A program made the translations under genes and the position numbers. From Variovorax sp. OV700 (lineage in GTDB: Bacteria > Pseudomonadota > Gammaproteobacteria > Burkholderiales > Burkholderiaceae_C): a stretch of 64,000 bases of DNA. Positions 15,932 to 24,907 of this stretch are shown here, one piece after another; position 1 is the stretch's first letter; every line of letters starts with the position of its first letter. The DNA lies in the NCBI RefSeq assembly GCF_900099805.1, contig NZ_FNDR01000002.1, forward strand, positions 310,001-374,000, in the 5' to 3' direction. The notes below the pieces were generated by a model that worked only from the letters and a program-made list of their open reading frames with translations, was not told where the DNA came from and made no database searches.

Positions 15932-17716
15932 ATGCGCACTGACGATGACAAGAAGAAAGACCAGGCAAGCCCCATCGCCCACGACGGCGGCATCGATCCC
16001 CAGCAAGGCCTGACAGGCACCACCCGACGATCGCTGTTGCAAAGCGCGGTGCTGTTCGCGATGTTCTCGGGCGGCGGCATTGGGCTGACCGCCTGCGGTG
16101 GGGGTGGGGGCGGCCACGGAGGAGGAGGGGGCTTCGGTGGAGGCGGGGGCGGCGGCAGGCCGCCAGACGGTCCCAGTTCGGTGTTCAAGCATGGCATCGC
16201 CAGCGGCGACCCGTTGTCCGATCGCGTGATCATCTGGACGCGCGTGACGGCGTCCGCGCCGGGCACCATCAACCTCGATTGGGAAGTGGCGAGCGACGAA
16301 GGCTTCGGCATCATCGTCGCGCGCGGCACCGCGAGCGCGGGCCCCGAGCGCGACTACACGGTCAAGGTGGACGTCACAGGCCTGCAGGCTGCCAGCACGT
16401 ATTTCTATCGCTTTGCCATGGGCGGCGACAACTCGCCCGTCGGCCGCACCAAGACGCTGCCGGTGGGCGGCGTGTCGCAGGCCAAGCTCGCGGTGGTGTC
16501 GTGCTCCAACTTCCCGAGCGGCTACTTCAATGTCTATGCCGAGATCGCCAAGCGCACCGACATCGACGTGGTGCTGCACCTGGGCGACTACATCTACGAG
16601 TACGGCCGGGTGGGCTATGCCTCGCAGCTCGCCATTGCCATCGACCGCGAGTCGAACCCCGACCACGAGCTCCTGTCGCTCACGGACTATCGCCTGCGCC
16701 ATGCGCAGTACCGCACCGACAACGACCTTCGTGCCCTGCATGCGCGGCTGCCCATGATTGCCGTGTGGGACGACCACGACGTGGCCGACGATGCGTGGTC
16801 GGGCGGCGCCGAGAACCACGACGAGTCGACCGAAGGCAGCTTTGCCGCACGGCGCGCGGCCGCCGTGCAGGCCTACCACGAGTGGCTGCCGACCCGGCTG
16901 CCCGACCCGGCCAACCCGCTGCGGATCTACCGCTCGTTCGACATCGGCACGCTGGCATCGATGCACATGCTCGACACCCGCCTGATCGGCCGAGACAAAC
17001 AGGTCACGCTCAGCCAGTACCTGGCCGGCGAGGCCTCCGCGTCCACGCGGCAGCTGCTGGGACAGCCGCAGGTCGATTGGCTGTCCGGACGCATGGCGGC
17101 ATCGCCGTGCACCTGGCAGGTACTCGGGCAGCAAGTGCTCATGATGCGCATGCACATTCCCCTGAGCGTTGCGGCCAACTTCAGCCTAGAGACGCTGACC
17201 GAATACCTCGCGGCGCTGGCGCTGCCGGAGTCCGCACGCAGCGAAAGCCAGCGCGCCCTGATTGCGCAGCAGAAGGTGCCCTACAACCTCGATGCGTGGG
17301 ACGGCTACCCGGCTGCGCGCGATGCCGTGCTGGCCATGGCGCGCAGCCAGGGCAAGAACCTGATCTCGCTGGCCGGCGACACGCACAATGCCTGGGCCGG
17401 GAACCTCACCGATTCCTCGGGCCAGCGGGTGGGGGTGGAATTCGGCACCTCCTCCGTGTCTTCCCCCGGCTTCGAACGGGCGCTGCCGCTGATCGCCAAC
17501 GACCTGCTGTCCGATGGCTTCAAGCGCATGGTCGACGACCTGCGCTACGCCGAGACCAGCAAGCGCGGCTATGCCGTGCTGACCCTGACAACGGCCGAAG
17601 CGCGCTGCGAATACATCGAGATCAGCACGGTGTTCAGCCGCGACTATTCGGTGCGGCTGGCCGCCACGCTGCGCGTGCTGCCGGGTGTCGGCAACCTGCA
17701 GGTGCTTGCAGCCTGA
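15932..17716 (+). CDS. phoD: alkaline phosphatase D (PhoD-like phosphodiesterase/phosphatase)
   Basis: This 594-residue exported phosphoesterase starts at the ATG at 15932, which has AGGAGA five bases upstream. A twin-arginine type leader (TTRRSLLQSAVLF, about 28-40) ends at LTAC with Cys55, so a Tat-exported lipoprotein is possible. A glycine-rich linker with one histidine (about 56-76) follows. Then come the PhoD N-terminal domain (about 80-180) and the metallophosphatase domain. Core motifs are SCSNFPSGYFN, HLGDYIYEY, AVWDDHDVADD and LAGDTHNAWAG. PhoD enzymes use Ca and Fe and release phosphate from mono- and diesters. No Pho box was identified. Confidence 0.9.
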   Translation: MRTDDDKKKDQASPIAHDGGIDPQQGLTGTTRRSLLQSAVLFAMFSGGGIGLTACGGGGGGHGGGGGFGGGGGGGRPPDGPSSVFKHGIASGDPLSDRVIIWTRVTASAPGTINLDWEVASDEGFGIIVARGTASAGPERDYTVKVDVTGLQAASTYFYRFAMGGDNSPVGRTKTLPVGGVSQAKLAVVSCSNFPSGYFNVYAEIAKRTDIDVVLHLGDYIYEYGRVGYASQLAIAIDRESNPDHELLSLTDYRLRHAQYRTDNDLRALHARLPMIAVWDDHDVADDAWSGGAENHDESTEGSFAARRAAAVQAYHEWLPTRLPDPANPLRIYRSFDIGTLASMHMLDTRLIGRDKQVTLSQYLAGEASASTRQLLGQPQVDWLSGRMAASPCTWQVLGQQVLMMRMHIPLSVAANFSLETLTEYLAALALPESARSESQRALIAQQKVPYNLDAWDGYPAARDAVLAMARSQGKNLISLAGDTHNAWAGNLTDSSGQRVGVEFGTSSVSSPGFERALPLIANDLLSDGFKRMVDDLRYAETSKRGYAVLTLTTAEARCEYIEISTVFSRDYSVRLAATLRVLPGVGNLQVLAA

Positions 17717-17799
17717 GCTTTTGACGGCGCACCGGCGAACAGCTTCGATTCAGGCAACGGCTATCGGGATGCCTACAGGAAGATCTGGGGCCGGTGAGC

Positions 17800-18447
17800 T
17801 CAGGCAAGCGGCAGTTCGATGCAGCCGGCGAGCGCTATCTGCGGAACATGTTCGAGGCGCGCGCTGCTCGCAATGACGATGGCATGGCCCGGGCGGGCGG
17901 CGAGCGCGCCAATGGTTTTCCAGAGGCAGCCGATGGAGCGTGCGTCGAGCGCGCCCTCGGGTTCGTCCAGCAGCACCAGCGGCCGGCAGGAGGCCAGCGC
18001 GGCGGCCAGCCACACCTTGCGCTTCGATCCGGTCGAGAGCATGTACATCGGCTTCTCGATGTGCGGCTGAAGTGAAAAGCCATCGACCAGCGTTTGCCAG
18101 AGTGCCGCATCGAAGCCGCCGTCGCCCTCGTTCAGCATGGCCGTGCAGGCACGCGCGGTGATCGGGTCGAACGCGTCCGTGGCCGGATCGCAAAAGAACA
18201 CGTTGCGCTTGTAGGCCTCGGGCTCAGCGTCGAGGCATGCGCCCGCCAGCGTCAGCTGTCCGGAAACGGGCAGCGTGCCCGCGATCACGCGCAGCAGGGT
18301 CGATTTTCCGGTGCCTGTGTCGCCGTACATCAACGTGACGCCTTCGCCCACCGAGGCGCACCAGTCGGACGCCAGCGCGGACTGGTCCGGATAGGCAAAG
18401 CCTACGTCGTCGAGTTGGAGGATGGGGAGCCGGGTCGAGGAATTCAT
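17800..18447 (-). CDS. lone ABC-type ATPase with unusual signature and H-loop
   Basis: This 215-residue ABC ATP-binding protein starts at the ATG at 18445-18447 (MNSSTRLPILQLDD). The longer frame lacks support. Walker A is GDTGTGKST (42-50) and Walker B is LVLLDEPE (Asp161, Glu162). The signature is LSTGSKRK instead of LSGGQ. The H-loop position reads VIASSARLEH, without the usual histidine right after the strand. No permease or binding protein is adjacent. It may energise an importer or exporter encoded elsewhere, or act as a non-transport ABC protein. It diverges from the DUF3883 gene. Confidence 0.78.
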   Translation of the reverse strand: MNSSTRLPILQLDDVGFAYPDQSALASDWCASVGEGVTLMYGDTGTGKSTLLRVIAGTLPVSGQLTLAGACLDAEPEAYKRNVFFCDPATDAFDPITARACTAMLNEGDGGFDAALWQTLVDGFSLQPHIEKPMYMLSTGSKRKVWLAAALASCRPLVLLDEPEGALDARSIGCLWKTIGALAARPGHAIVIASSARLEHVPQIALAGCIELPLA

Positions 18448-18609
18448 GTGGGTAAGCCTTCGCTGGATTCTGCCCGGACCGAGGAGTACCCTCCGGCGGT
18501 CGAAACAATGTAGGGCCGCCGTAACAGGTGTGCGAATGGCCGGCCAACTCAAGAAGGGGAGCACCGATACGGCATACTCCCACCCCCCAATTCGCCAAAA
18601 CGCCACTGC

Positions 18610-19527
18610 ATGGACAAGGAAGTCGATCCCCCCGTACTCGCCGTCATCGACGAGATGCGCCTGTCAGGACCGAGGCTCACGCCGGTCGAAATCGTCGCCA
18701 AGATGGGCGTGTTCGACGCGCGCGAAAAGCCGTTCGACCAAGCCTGGCTGGCAACCGGCGACAACGTCATTGCCACCATCTGGGCGGAATACGTGAGCGT
18801 GGGTGCGCAAGGACGCTGGTTCTGCCTCGAGTCGCTGGACACGCATCATCGGCCGGACGGCGGCGAACGCACGCCCTACCAGATCCAGCGCGCCAAGGAC
18901 CGCCTGGCGCTGCTCAAGCGGACCTTCGATGCAGGCCAGGGCTTCCGCGCCGTTGTGCAGACGAACCGCGTGCCCATCGCCGAACTCGAGAGCAACAAGG
19001 GCGCCAAGGTGTCGACGCGGGTGCGCGACGAGAGCGAATGGCATGTGGCAATCTGGGAGCCGGCCCAAAAGCTCGCGGTGCTGGTCCGCGGCCCGCGGGG
19101 CTGGATTCCCGACGATACCGAAATCAAGGCCTCCAGGGCGCGAGGCAGCGTTCCCGACACCGCGGCCGAGGGCCAGGCGGCATCCGGGCAGGTCTCGCGC
19201 GAAGACGTGCAAGCCGCCGCCACAGCCTACGTGATGCGCCACTTCAAGGGCTACGGCTACAACGCCGAGGATGTGAGCAGCCAAGGGCTAGGCTATGACA
19301 TCGAGGTGTCGAACGCCAAGGGCGCAACGCTTCTCAGGGTCGTGGTGAAGGGCACCGCCACGGGCCTGCCCGCCTTCCAGCTCACGAGCGAAGAACGCGC
19401 ATGCTCCGCACGCGAACCGCTCTGGCGCCTGCTGGTGGTTTCCGATGCACTTGGCCCCACGGCGCAGCACAAGATCTACAAGGCTTCCGAGATGGCGCAG
19501 GCGCCGGGCTTCGATCCGCTGGGGTAG
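18610..19527 (+). CDS. DUF3883 (NO VEIN C-terminal) domain protein
   Basis: This 305-residue protein has a C-terminal DUF3883 domain (about 205-290), recognised by GYGYNAEDVSSQGLGYDIEV, LLRVVVKGT and FQLTSEERACS. That fold resembles PD-(D/E)xK nucleases, with the D in GYDIEV and the xVxVKG strand in the expected places. The N-terminal 190 residues contain a winged-helix-like start (LTPVEIVAKMGVF) and an otherwise unassigned domain. DUF3883 occurs in restriction and defence proteins and in standalone proteins. No methylase or helicase neighbours are present here, so a defence role is only a possibility. Confidence 0.78.
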   Translation: MDKEVDPPVLAVIDEMRLSGPRLTPVEIVAKMGVFDAREKPFDQAWLATGDNVIATIWAEYVSVGAQGRWFCLESLDTHHRPDGGERTPYQIQRAKDRLALLKRTFDAGQGFRAVVQTNRVPIAELESNKGAKVSTRVRDESEWHVAIWEPAQKLAVLVRGPRGWIPDDTEIKASRARGSVPDTAAEGQAASGQVSREDVQAAATAYVMRHFKGYGYNAEDVSSQGLGYDIEVSNAKGATLLRVVVKGTATGLPAFQLTSEERACSAREPLWRLLVVSDALGPTAQHKIYKASEMAQAPGFDPLG

Positions 19528-19576
19528 CGGGCAGCCGTCGACCGTCGCTCAAGTCGGAACACCAAGGTCAATGAAA

Positions 19577-19914
19577 TCAACGACCTGGCTCCCGAGGTCC
19601 ATACATGCTGATGGCCATGCCGAGAAAGCCGACGGCGACGCCGATCCAGTCGGTGGTCGATGGAGTCACCTTGTCCACCGCCCATAACCACAGGATCGCA
19701 ACGCGATGTAGACCCCGCCATGGGCGGCGTACACACGCCCGGCGGCCGTCGGATGGAGCGACAGCAACCACGCGAAAACCGGCAGGCTCATTGCTGCGGG
19801 CACGAGCAGCCAGGCCGACTTGCCGTGCTTTAGCCAGAGGTAAGGTAGCTAGCAGCCGACGATTTCTGCCAGTGCAGTTGCGATGAAAAGTCCCAGTGTT
19901 TTGAAAGCCTCCAT
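19577..19914 (-). pseudogene. ynfA: ynfA (UPF0060 small membrane protein), disrupted by a nonsense codon and a frameshift
   Basis: From an ATG at 19912-19914 the frame reads MEAFKTLGLFIATALAEIVG and then Cys followed by TAG (19849-19851), where family members have tyrosine. The same frame continues as [20 protein letters not shown] to GGVYIA. A one-base deletion near 19700 then shifts to the frame [20 protein letters not shown] ending MYGPREPGR at a TGA (19577-19579). Rejoined, it would be a normal YnfA of about 112 residues with four membrane helices. YnfA-type proteins are small drug-export-like membrane proteins. Two independent lesions make this a genuine pseudogene unless the sequence has errors. 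Confidence 0.9.
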
Positions 19915-19977
19915 TGCGACCTCGCCGTCGCACAGGCCCGCTCCACCAGTGAGTTGGCGTAGCCAAGGACCGGACTC

Positions 19978-20143
19978 GGCCGATTGTGTTGAAAAACTCG
20001 AAGGTTGCTGGCCAACCTCCGGTGATCGAAAAATCGACCTCATAGAACGGGCCAGGATCGACGATCTCACGCAAGGTAAGGGGTGAAGTACCCACGAAAA
20101 CGTGGCTGAGCCTTGCCGAGGGAGTTTTTCAACACAATCGGCC
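19978..20143. mobile_element. MITE-like element with 22-bp perfect inverted repeats
   Basis: The 22 bases at 19978-19999 (starting GGCCGATTGTGTTG) recur as an exact reverse complement at 20122-20143. The 166-bp unit contains no gene. An inner hairpin AGGTTG-CTGGC-CAACCT follows the left arm. The outer sequences show no clear target duplication. It sits in the 423-base stretch without genes between the ynfA pseudogene and the lipoprotein gene; the remainder of that stretch shows nothing recognisable. A second, similar element is at 22662-22809. Confidence 0.6.
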
Positions 20144-20337
20144 TCGAGCCGACGGTCAAACCGGGCGTCCGAAGCGCGTGCGCACTGACCTCGTGCCGCA
20201 CGACAATCGGCTAGGAGCGGAAGTTCATCACACCTGCGCATTCTTCCCTGGCGGGGGCATTGCAAGCGCCTTTGTGCCGACTAGAGTCGGTCTGCTGATT
20301 TGTTGGCAATCTCAAAAAAAATGGCTTGGAGGAAATC

Positions 20338-20988
20338 TTGAGAATTTACTTGATCGCTGTGGCCGTCCTGCTTTCCGGCTGTGCTGCGCAGGTGGTTACC
20401 GTGAACGTTCCGGGCATAGAGCGTTCTGTTCCAGCTCGAGTTACGGATCTGCGTCCTGAAAAGGAGAAGCAAAGCGAAATCTTCAGCCTCCTCGTCACAA
20501 GCGACGCCTATGCTACTTATCGCGTCCCCGACAGTGCCATCGTTCCGCCTGCCACCCGCCTTTTCCAGCATCGAGCGTTCGAAAAGCTCGGTGCGGACAG
20601 CGGTCCGCTTGAAATCAAGCTCCATCACTTCGTGGTCTATCGCAATCTCCAAGCCGAATTGCGACGCGGGGCATTGGGCGCTGCATTCGGAGGAGTAATT
20701 GGTGCTGTCGTGGCTGGTCAGATCAAGGCGGAGCCGTCAGGTATCGTGACCTCGTTGGTCGACGCCAAGACTTTCGAAGCGCTGACTGAGGCGGAATTCA
20801 AGAGAGCTCTTTACACCGAGAAAGAGAACCCGGGCCGCGGCAGCGTGCACATTGTGTACATCGAAACTGAAATGCAGGGTAAGAGGGCGTTTACAAGAAC
20901 GATCGTACCGATCAAATCCAACACAGAGAAAAGCCCGCTTGTTTCCGCGTTGGACGCAGCGACGAACTTTCATTTGACTCAGTACTAA
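20338..20988 (+). CDS. putative lipoprotein of unknown function
   Basis: A TTG start at 20338 with GGAGG five bases upstream gives 216 residues. The leader MRIYLIAVAVLLSGCAAQ has a clear lipobox (LSGC, Cys15). The mature part holds a glycine/alanine-rich hydrophobic stretch (ALGAAFGGVIGAVVAG, about 115-130) resembling glycine-zipper segments, with mixed alpha/beta sequence on both sides. It is probably attached to the outer or inner membrane. GC content is visibly lower than in the catabolic clusters, and it lies between two MITE-like repeats. Function unknown. Confidence 0.7.
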   Translation: MRIYLIAVAVLLSGCAAQVVTVNVPGIERSVPARVTDLRPEKEKQSEIFSLLVTSDAYATYRVPDSAIVPPATRLFQHRAFEKLGADSGPLEIKLHHFVVYRNLQAELRRGALGAAFGGVIGAVVAGQIKAEPSGIVTSLVDAKTFEALTEAEFKRALYTEKENPGRGSVHIVYIETEMQGKRAFTRTIVPIKSNTEKSPLVSALDAATNFHLTQY

Positions 20989-21141
20989 CAGGAGACTCTC
21001 GGGAAAGGGCCGAGCACTCAAGCGCTCTGTCAGAACTGACTCCAGTGGCCAGAACCGGACCCTCACCATGTTGGCTGAATCTCAGAGTCTGGCAAATGGC
21101 AAATGACATGACGACCACAAAAGCGTGGATATCGAATTCCG

Positions 21142-21465
21142 ATGAAATTCAATGATCTCGCCCGCAAAGCAGCCAAGAGCTCCGGACCGCTGTCCTACGG
21201 CGGCTCGGTTTTCCCGGAAGACTTGATTCGGTTTTCGCTCACGCATGGCGTTGACGGCGCTGATGAGATTGAACGGCTATGCAACCAGCACGGATGGCAT
21301 GAAGATGGACTACTGGAGGACGGCACCAGGGTGGTGCCCCTCGCGCGCTGGGCTGTGGCTTGCATTGCCTACGGCCGCGGCGGTGTGGCTGCACTGCAGC
21401 GCTTGCTGACTGATCGGGCGCTCGCGCCATTCGCTATTGCTGTTCTCAGTGAAGTTCGCACCTAG
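21142..21465 (+). CDS. hypothetical protein (107 aa)
   Basis: The product starts MKFNDLARKAAKSSGPLSYG and contains DGADEIERLCNQHGWHEDGL and WAVACIAYGRGGVAALQRLL. It is soluble and probably helical, with no recognised domain. No strong ribosome site is seen. It lies in the lower-GC island, 12-30 bases before the next hypothetical gene on the same strand, so the two may be coupled. No function is proposed. Confidence 0.5.
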   Translation: MKFNDLARKAAKSSGPLSYGGSVFPEDLIRFSLTHGVDGADEIERLCNQHGWHEDGLLEDGTRVVPLARWAVACIAYGRGGVAALQRLLTDRALAPFAIAVLSEVRT

Positions 21466-21495
21466 TCTTGCGTAACGGTGCTGTTGGACTACTGC

Positions 21496-21873
21496 ATGTC
21501 GACGACCGCGCTTTCGGACGAGCCAGACGATCCGTTCTGGCGAGCGCTCAGCGCGTTGAACGGGTTGACGAGCTTCGATGACGGGCTGGTCCCACCGCAG
21601 GAACAGCAGAAGAAGTTGCGAGACTTGGTGATCGAGACATTCGCCAGTGCAACAACGGTATATCAGCAGACGCTTTGCCTGTGTGCGTTGAGAGGGGCGC
21701 TTGTCGATGGTTCATTGGAGTGGGCCGAAGCTCAGACCGTGACCGACCCTGGTGTGATGCGTTCAAAAGCTGCCGCGATAAAGTCGCTCCGACGGCGTCT
21801 CTCCGGCTGTTACAAGCCGCCCAGCGCAGAGCAGAAACGTCAGATCCGAAGGCAGCGAGCGCTTGATGTTTAG
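21496..21873 (+). CDS. hypothetical protein (125 aa)
   Basis: From an ATG at 21496 (MSTTALSDEPDDPFWRAL), with an alternative in-frame GTG at 21478, the frame encodes a helical soluble protein. It has two cysteines in LCLCALRGAL and a basic C-terminus (KRQIRRQRALDV). No family is recognised. It follows the preceding small gene closely and is part of the lower-GC island. Confidence 0.5.
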   Translation: MSTTALSDEPDDPFWRALSALNGLTSFDDGLVPPQEQQKKLRDLVIETFASATTVYQQTLCLCALRGALVDGSLEWAEAQTVTDPGVMRSKAAAIKSLRRRLSGCYKPPSAEQKRQIRRQRALDV

Positions 21874-21978
21874 TGCGCTTTCGGCGGGGATTCAACCGCT
21901 CATTGGCGCCGGACGTGAAAATCCGGCCATAGCGGACGCCCAGCCTCGCCATCATCAAATCGAGCAGAACCGAAGCGC

Positions 21979-22653
21979 ATGAAAAAGCTTATTTCCTCCC
22001 TTATGGTTGCGCTGGGTGCCGCCCCTTCGGCAGCGCAGGCCCCGGACAAGATCGAGGTCATTGATATCAAGTCCATCCGATTCACGATGCCGACGGTTGC
22101 GGCTGACGAACTTGGATTCGTCATGCCCAGCACTAAATCCTTCGAAGGTGCGCCGCAATTTCATGAGGATGAGTGGGCGCAGGTCGAGTTTTTTCCAGCC
22201 AACCGGCTATCAGAAATCCAGAAGCGCCTTGCCGAGTACAAAGCATTTGAGCGAACCCATCGAGGAGCAAACGGGTGGACTGACATCTACGCTCGACGCA
22301 TCTCAAGAGCCCCAGTACTTGTCGGTCAAAGTGCTGCGGATCTTTTGGCATCGACGCTTCATGGACAGCGCTTGCCTTCGCCCATATTGACAACCGCATC
22401 CCGTCCTCTCGGGCAAGTTGAGCATGGCTTCAGCATTCGACTGTCGGACAAGGTCCATCTGTACGGGCTAGCCGATGACGCGGGCGTCAACGTCCTCGCC
22501 GCGCTTCTCGACAGGGGTGCCGATGACGCCGCTTTGACGAATGCTTTCACCGCTATCAGCAAGTCGAACAATGTCGTCCTCGTTGACTGGCGCAGCCAGA
22601 TGGTTCTAGTCTCGGCTAACAAATCAGGGGCGATTGACGTGTGGCGGCCCTGA
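21979..22653 (+). CDS. exported hypothetical protein (224 aa)
   Basis: The product has a short signal peptide (MKKLISSLMVALGAAPSAAQA) and a mature region of about 203 residues. The mature part begins DKIEVIDIKSIRFTMPTVAA. The C-terminal half (SDKVHLYGLADDAGVNVLAA to VVLVDWRSQMVLVSA) alternates strands and helices, but no domain is recognised. A periplasmic location is likely. It is the last gene before the second MITE-like repeat. Confidence 0.6.
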   Translation: MKKLISSLMVALGAAPSAAQAPDKIEVIDIKSIRFTMPTVAADELGFVMPSTKSFEGAPQFHEDEWAQVEFFPANRLSEIQKRLAEYKAFERTHRGANGWTDIYARRISRAPVLVGQSAADLLASTLHGQRLPSPILTTASRPLGQVEHGFSIRLSDKVHLYGLADDAGVNVLAALLDRGADDAALTNAFTAISKSNNVVLVDWRSQMVLVSANKSGAIDVWRP

Positions 22654-22661
22654 CTCGATTC

Positions 22662-22809
22662 GGCCGAGGCTGTGTGAAAACTCGTGATCAGCGTGTTTTC
22701 GGGGGTACTCAAACCCTTCCTTCCCCTTCGATTGCCGATCCTGGCTTGATCTGAGAGGTCAACTTCCGAGAGGACCAGCAGCACAGCGCGTTTCCACACA
22801 GCCTCGGCC
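22662..22809. mobile_element. second MITE-like element with 20-bp inverted repeats
   Basis: The 20 bases at 22662-22681 (starting GGCCGAGGCTGTGTG) return as a reverse complement at 22790-22809 with one mismatch. The 148-bp unit has no gene and lies in the 342-base gap before the VOC gene; the rest of that gap shows nothing recognisable. Its ends resemble those of the 19978-20143 element: both begin GGCCGA, then have GTGT, a run of A and ACTCG. Confidence 0.6.
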
Positions 22810-22995
22810 AGGACCGGACGTCGGTCGCTGTCGTGGCGGAATCAGGCCACCAACCAATTCGTTGGCGACGCATGAAGCTTGCTGTGCATGAAAACTGATG
22901 AGGGCGACAGAACTGATCGGGGTGTCCCTGGCGGTCTCATGAATATTGCCGCCACTGCATACTGCCCTTGAAGCCTTCGCCAAAGGAGATTCAGT

Positions 22996-23394
22996 ATGAA
23001 GCTAAACGCACTCATGGTTCGCTATATTGTGGACGACGTCGATGCGGCTATTGCGTTCTACAAGGAGAACTTGGGGTTTCACGTCACCGCACAATCGGGT
23101 CCCTATTTCGCGATTCTCACGCAGGAGAACATGCAACTCGTGCTCAGCCCTCGGAAGGGGCCTGGGGGTGGATCGCAACCCATGCCTGATGGTCGAACAC
23201 CCGAGCCGGGCGGGTGGAATCGAATAATCGTGCGCACCGACGACCTCGACGGTGAAGTGGTCACTCTGAAGAAGGCGGGTGTCTTGTTTCGCAACGAGAT
23301 CGTTGCGGGCCCGGGCGGCCGCCAGATTCTGCTGGAAGACCCATCGGGAAATCTTGTGGAGCTGTTTGAACCCGCACCTGACTCCGAGAAGTAG
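22996..23394 (+). CDS. VOC family (glyoxalase/bleomycin-resistance-like) protein
   Basis: This 132-residue single VOC-domain protein has AGGAG ahead of its ATG. The motifs VRYIVDDVDAAIAFYKENLG, NMQLVLSP, IIVRTDDLDGEV and LLEDPSGNLVELFEP are typical, and the last holds the metal-type glutamate. Similar proteins act as metalloenzymes or bind drugs. The product is cytosolic. It stands alone after the MITE-like element and is convergent with the MFS exporter gene. The substrate is unknown. Confidence 0.82.
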   Translation: MKLNALMVRYIVDDVDAAIAFYKENLGFHVTAQSGPYFAILTQENMQLVLSPRKGPGGGSQPMPDGRTPEPGGWNRIIVRTDDLDGEVVTLKKAGVLFRNEIVAGPGGRQILLEDPSGNLVELFEPAPDSEK

Positions 23395-23539
23395 GGGTGC
23401 GGACCTGCGCCGTGAACGACTGCTTTTACGAAGCCGCTACTTCCGCTCGGGGCCCCACTGTAGACATCTGTGTGCCTCCAAAGCCGGTTGCACCAGCAAT
23501 GCTGGGGCCGAAAAGAGTGCGCTCGCTTCCCGATACCGA

Positions 23540-24907
23540 TCACGCGGCGCGAGCCCTTGCGGGGCTTCTGAGCAAGCTCGCCACACTCCCGGCCAGCGCG
23601 GCCAAAGCCGCCATCGCCAGGCCCCAGTGCACTGCGCTGTGGGGCGGCAGCAGCCCGAACATCAAACTCATCAACAGGCTGCCGAGCGTCAACCCCGTGA
23701 GTCGGGCGGTGCCTTGCGCGCCACCGGCCGCGCCGCTGCGTTCCTTGGGTGCCGAGAGCAGCATGTTCTGGTTGTTCGGCGTCTGAAAGAAGCCGAAGCC
23801 CAGGCCGGCGAGGCTCGTGAACACAGCGATCGGTAAAGCCGGGTTGCCGTGCAGCGGCCACAGGGCACACAGGGCCAGACCGCTCGCGAAGCACGCACTT
23901 CCGGCCGCGCACAGCCAGGCGCTCGGCAAGCGCTGGGCCATGCGTGCCGACAGCGGTGCAGCCAGCATCACCGCCAAAGGCCAGGGGGTCATCAACAGGC
24001 CGGCAGTCACGGCGCTCTGGCCGAGTTCGTGCTGGATGTAAAACGGCAGAGCCACAAGGCTGGCCATCTGGCCGGTGAAGCAGCACACGGAGGCAACGAT
24101 CGAGACCCGAAAGGAATGCACGCGCAGCAGGTCGAGCGGGATCAACGGCGCTGACTTTGGCATCTCACGCCGTACCAGCAGGACCATGCAAACGGCCGAC
24201 AACGCGAGCAACGCGCCGCCGTGCAACGGATGCACCACCAGCCGGTCACTCCCCAGCACGAAAGAGGCGAACATGACCGCGTTGAGCGCGATGCTCCAGA
24301 CGTCGATGCGGCGCACCGAGCGCGCGGGGCTCGGCAACCCTGCGCAGGCGGCGAGCACGAGGAGGCCGATCGGTAGATTCACCGCAAAGAGCCACGGCCA
24401 ACTTGCCGCAGAGAGTATGAAAGCGCCAAGGGTGGGGCCCGACGCTGAAGCGGCCGCGACGGCGAGCGCGTTCCAGGCGATCGAGCGCGCCAGCAATCGA
24501 CGCGGATAAGTGAAGCGCAACAACGCCAGTCCAAGGGGTATCACGGCCGCACTGCCCAGGCCCTGAAGGCACCTCGCGGCCACGAGCCATGGCAGCGACG
24601 GGGCCAACGCGCACAACACCGACGCCGCGGTGAACAGCGCGACGCCGCCAGCGAAGACCCGCCGATACCCGAACCTCTCCCCAACAGCAGAAGCCGGCAA
24701 CAGGAACATGACCACGGCCAATTGGTAGGCGGTGATGATCCAGACGGCATCGGCGGGTGTCGCCTGCAATTGCTGGGCAATGCCTGGCAGCGCGATGTTG
24801 GCGATGGCGCCATCGAGCACCACCAGCACGCCCGCGCCCAGGATCGCGGCGACGGCTGCGTAGCGCCGCGGTAGAGGCAGACCATCGGCGTCATGCACTG
24901 CGTTCAC
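23540..24907 (-). CDS. MFS drug exporter, 14-helix DHA2 (EmrB/QacA) type
   Basis: This membrane protein of about 455 residues has the DHA2 hallmarks VVLDGAIANIALPGIAQQLQ in helix 1 and WIITAYQLAVVMFLLPASA in helix 2, then ERFGYRRVF in the loop. The motif C region reads ASGPTLGAF. The start is uncertain. A GTG at 24905-24907 has AGAGG upstream, while an in-frame ATG at 24980-24982 would give 25 more residues. It diverges from the LysR gene at 25123, which most likely controls it. Expected role: proton-driven export of a hydrophobic or toxic compound. Confidence 0.83.
   Translation of the reverse strand: MNAVHDADGLPLPRRYAAVAAILGAGVLVVLDGAIANIALPGIAQQLQATPADAVWIITAYQLAVVMFLLPASAVGERFGYRRVFAGGVALFTAASVLCALAPSLPWLVAARCLQGLGSAAVIPLGLALLRFTYPRRLLARSIAWNALAVAAASASGPTLGAFILSAASWPWLFAVNLPIGLLVLAACAGLPSPARSVRRIDVWSIALNAVMFASFVLGSDRLVVHPLHGGALLALSAVCMVLLVRREMPKSAPLIPLDLLRVHSFRVSIVASVCCFTGQMASLVALPFYIQHELGQSAVTAGLLMTPWPLAVMLAAPLSARMAQRLPSAWLCAAGSACFASGLALCALWPLHGNPALPIAVFTSLAGLGFGFFQTPNNQNMLLSAPKERSGAAGGAQGTARLTGLTLGSLLMSLMFGLLPPHSAVHWGLAMAALAALAGSVASLLRSPARARAA

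Noticed and set aside
16101..16164. Glycine-rich run in PhoD as a repeat expansion or sequencing error
   Set aside because: The frame stays open across it and similar glycine linkers occur after lipoprotein signals, so it is treated as a normal linker.
20144..22661. The island of small genes as an integron cassette array
   Set aside because: No integrase and no attC-type core sites (GTTRRRY with matching RYYYAAC) were found between the genes.
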